In this document: in pieces, positions 5,812-6,003 of the stretch
How positions within the stretch are numbered: position 1 is the first letter of the stretch
Layout: every line of letters begins with the position of its first letter
Origin: Planctomycetota bacterium
GTDB lineage: Bacteria; Planctomycetota; Phycisphaerae; WQYP01
Assembly (NCBI GenBank): GCA_021780285.1
Contig: JAJXZA010000083.1
Span: 1-6,003 of the forward strand
Length of the DNA stretch: 6,003 nucleotides
Direction of reading: 5' to 3'
Program-made: the position numbers and the translations under genes
The notes under the pieces: model-generated
The model's input: only the letters and a program-made list of their open reading frames with translations
Database searches by the model: none
Told to the model about the DNA's origin: nothing

Positions 5812-6003
5812 TTACTTGGTGCTGTAGGTATCGCCCGTCTTCTCGCGAACGACCGCCTGTGCGGCCGCAAGCCGGGCGATGGGCACCCGGTAGGGCGAGC
5901 AGCTTACATAGTTAAGCCCGCTGCGGTGGCAGAACTCGACCGACGATGGATCGCCGCCATGTTCGCCGCAGATACCCACCTTGAGGTCCGGGCGAGTTTT
6001 GCG
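5812..6003 (-). CDS. ppdK: Pyruvate, phosphate dikinase, C-terminal fragment
   Basis: The last 63 codons are present; the gene continues past the right edge. PPDK interconverts pyruvate, ATP and phosphate with phosphoenolpyruvate, AMP and pyrophosphate in the cytoplasm, serving glycolysis or gluconeogenesis. The minus-strand translation shows KVGICGEHGGDPSSVEFCHR, then GLNYVSCSPYRVPIARLAAA and a short tail ending TYSTK. GICGEHGG carries the catalytic cysteine of the C-terminal PEP/pyruvate domain, and SPYRVPIARLAAAQA is characteristic of PPDK rather than PEP synthase or PTS enzyme I. The stop is TAA (5812-5814 on the plus strand). It converges with the cyclase gene and has its own terminator. 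Truncation is only due to the window edge. Confidence 0.95.
   Translation of the reverse strand, partial: RKTRPDLKVGICGEHGGDPSSVEFCHRSGLNYVSCSPYRVPIARLAAAQAVVREKTGDTYSTK

Overview
The window is about 60% GC and holds five complete plus-strand genes, a partial minus-strand gene at the right edge, and an accessory-looking left end. No rRNA, tRNA or CRISPR is visible. The organism cannot be named from this alone. A GC-rich genome, an ECF sigma factor paired with a zinc-less single-pass anti-sigma protein, and a short N-terminal anti-sigma segment of the LVDDELSE...WRLLGLRFLERQ type recall Planctomycetota (possibly Phycisphaerae-like). That is an inference from memory of family style, with moderate to low confidence.

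Layout. Positions 1-663 contain no confident gene. At 290-563 lies a 274-bp element bounded by 34-bp inverted repeats (33/34 identical) that begin and end in CTAG: a MITE or a deleted insertion sequence. To its left, 100-289 holds coding-looking sequence in two frames joined by an apparent one-base shift, perhaps a decayed gene that the element entered. proB (glutamate 5-kinase, 664-1782) follows 100 bp after the element.

Positions 1909-4267 form a probable three-gene operon: an ECF sigma factor, a membrane-anchored anti-sigma candidate, and a membrane-anchored PDZ protein with a C-terminal coiled coil and no protease domain. By analogy with RpoE-RseA/RseB and AlgU-MucA/MucB/MucD this looks like an envelope-stress or surface-sensing cascade, with the PDZ protein as a possible sensor or adaptor. 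A possible ECF-type promoter precedes the sigma gene.

Positions 4268-4554 are a leader-like intergenic region with a tandem 10-bp repeat, an AT-rich -10-like block and several consecutive inverted repeats. It precedes a response regulator-diguanylate cyclase (4555-5571) with intact phospho-acceptor, GGEEF active site and RxxD inhibitory site. The right edge holds the last 63 codons of ppdK (pyruvate, phosphate dikinase) on the minus strand, converging on the cyclase gene, with a strong hairpin terminator between them. Two signalling outputs, alternative sigma factor and c-di-GMP, therefore sit between two housekeeping metabolic genes (proB, ppdK).
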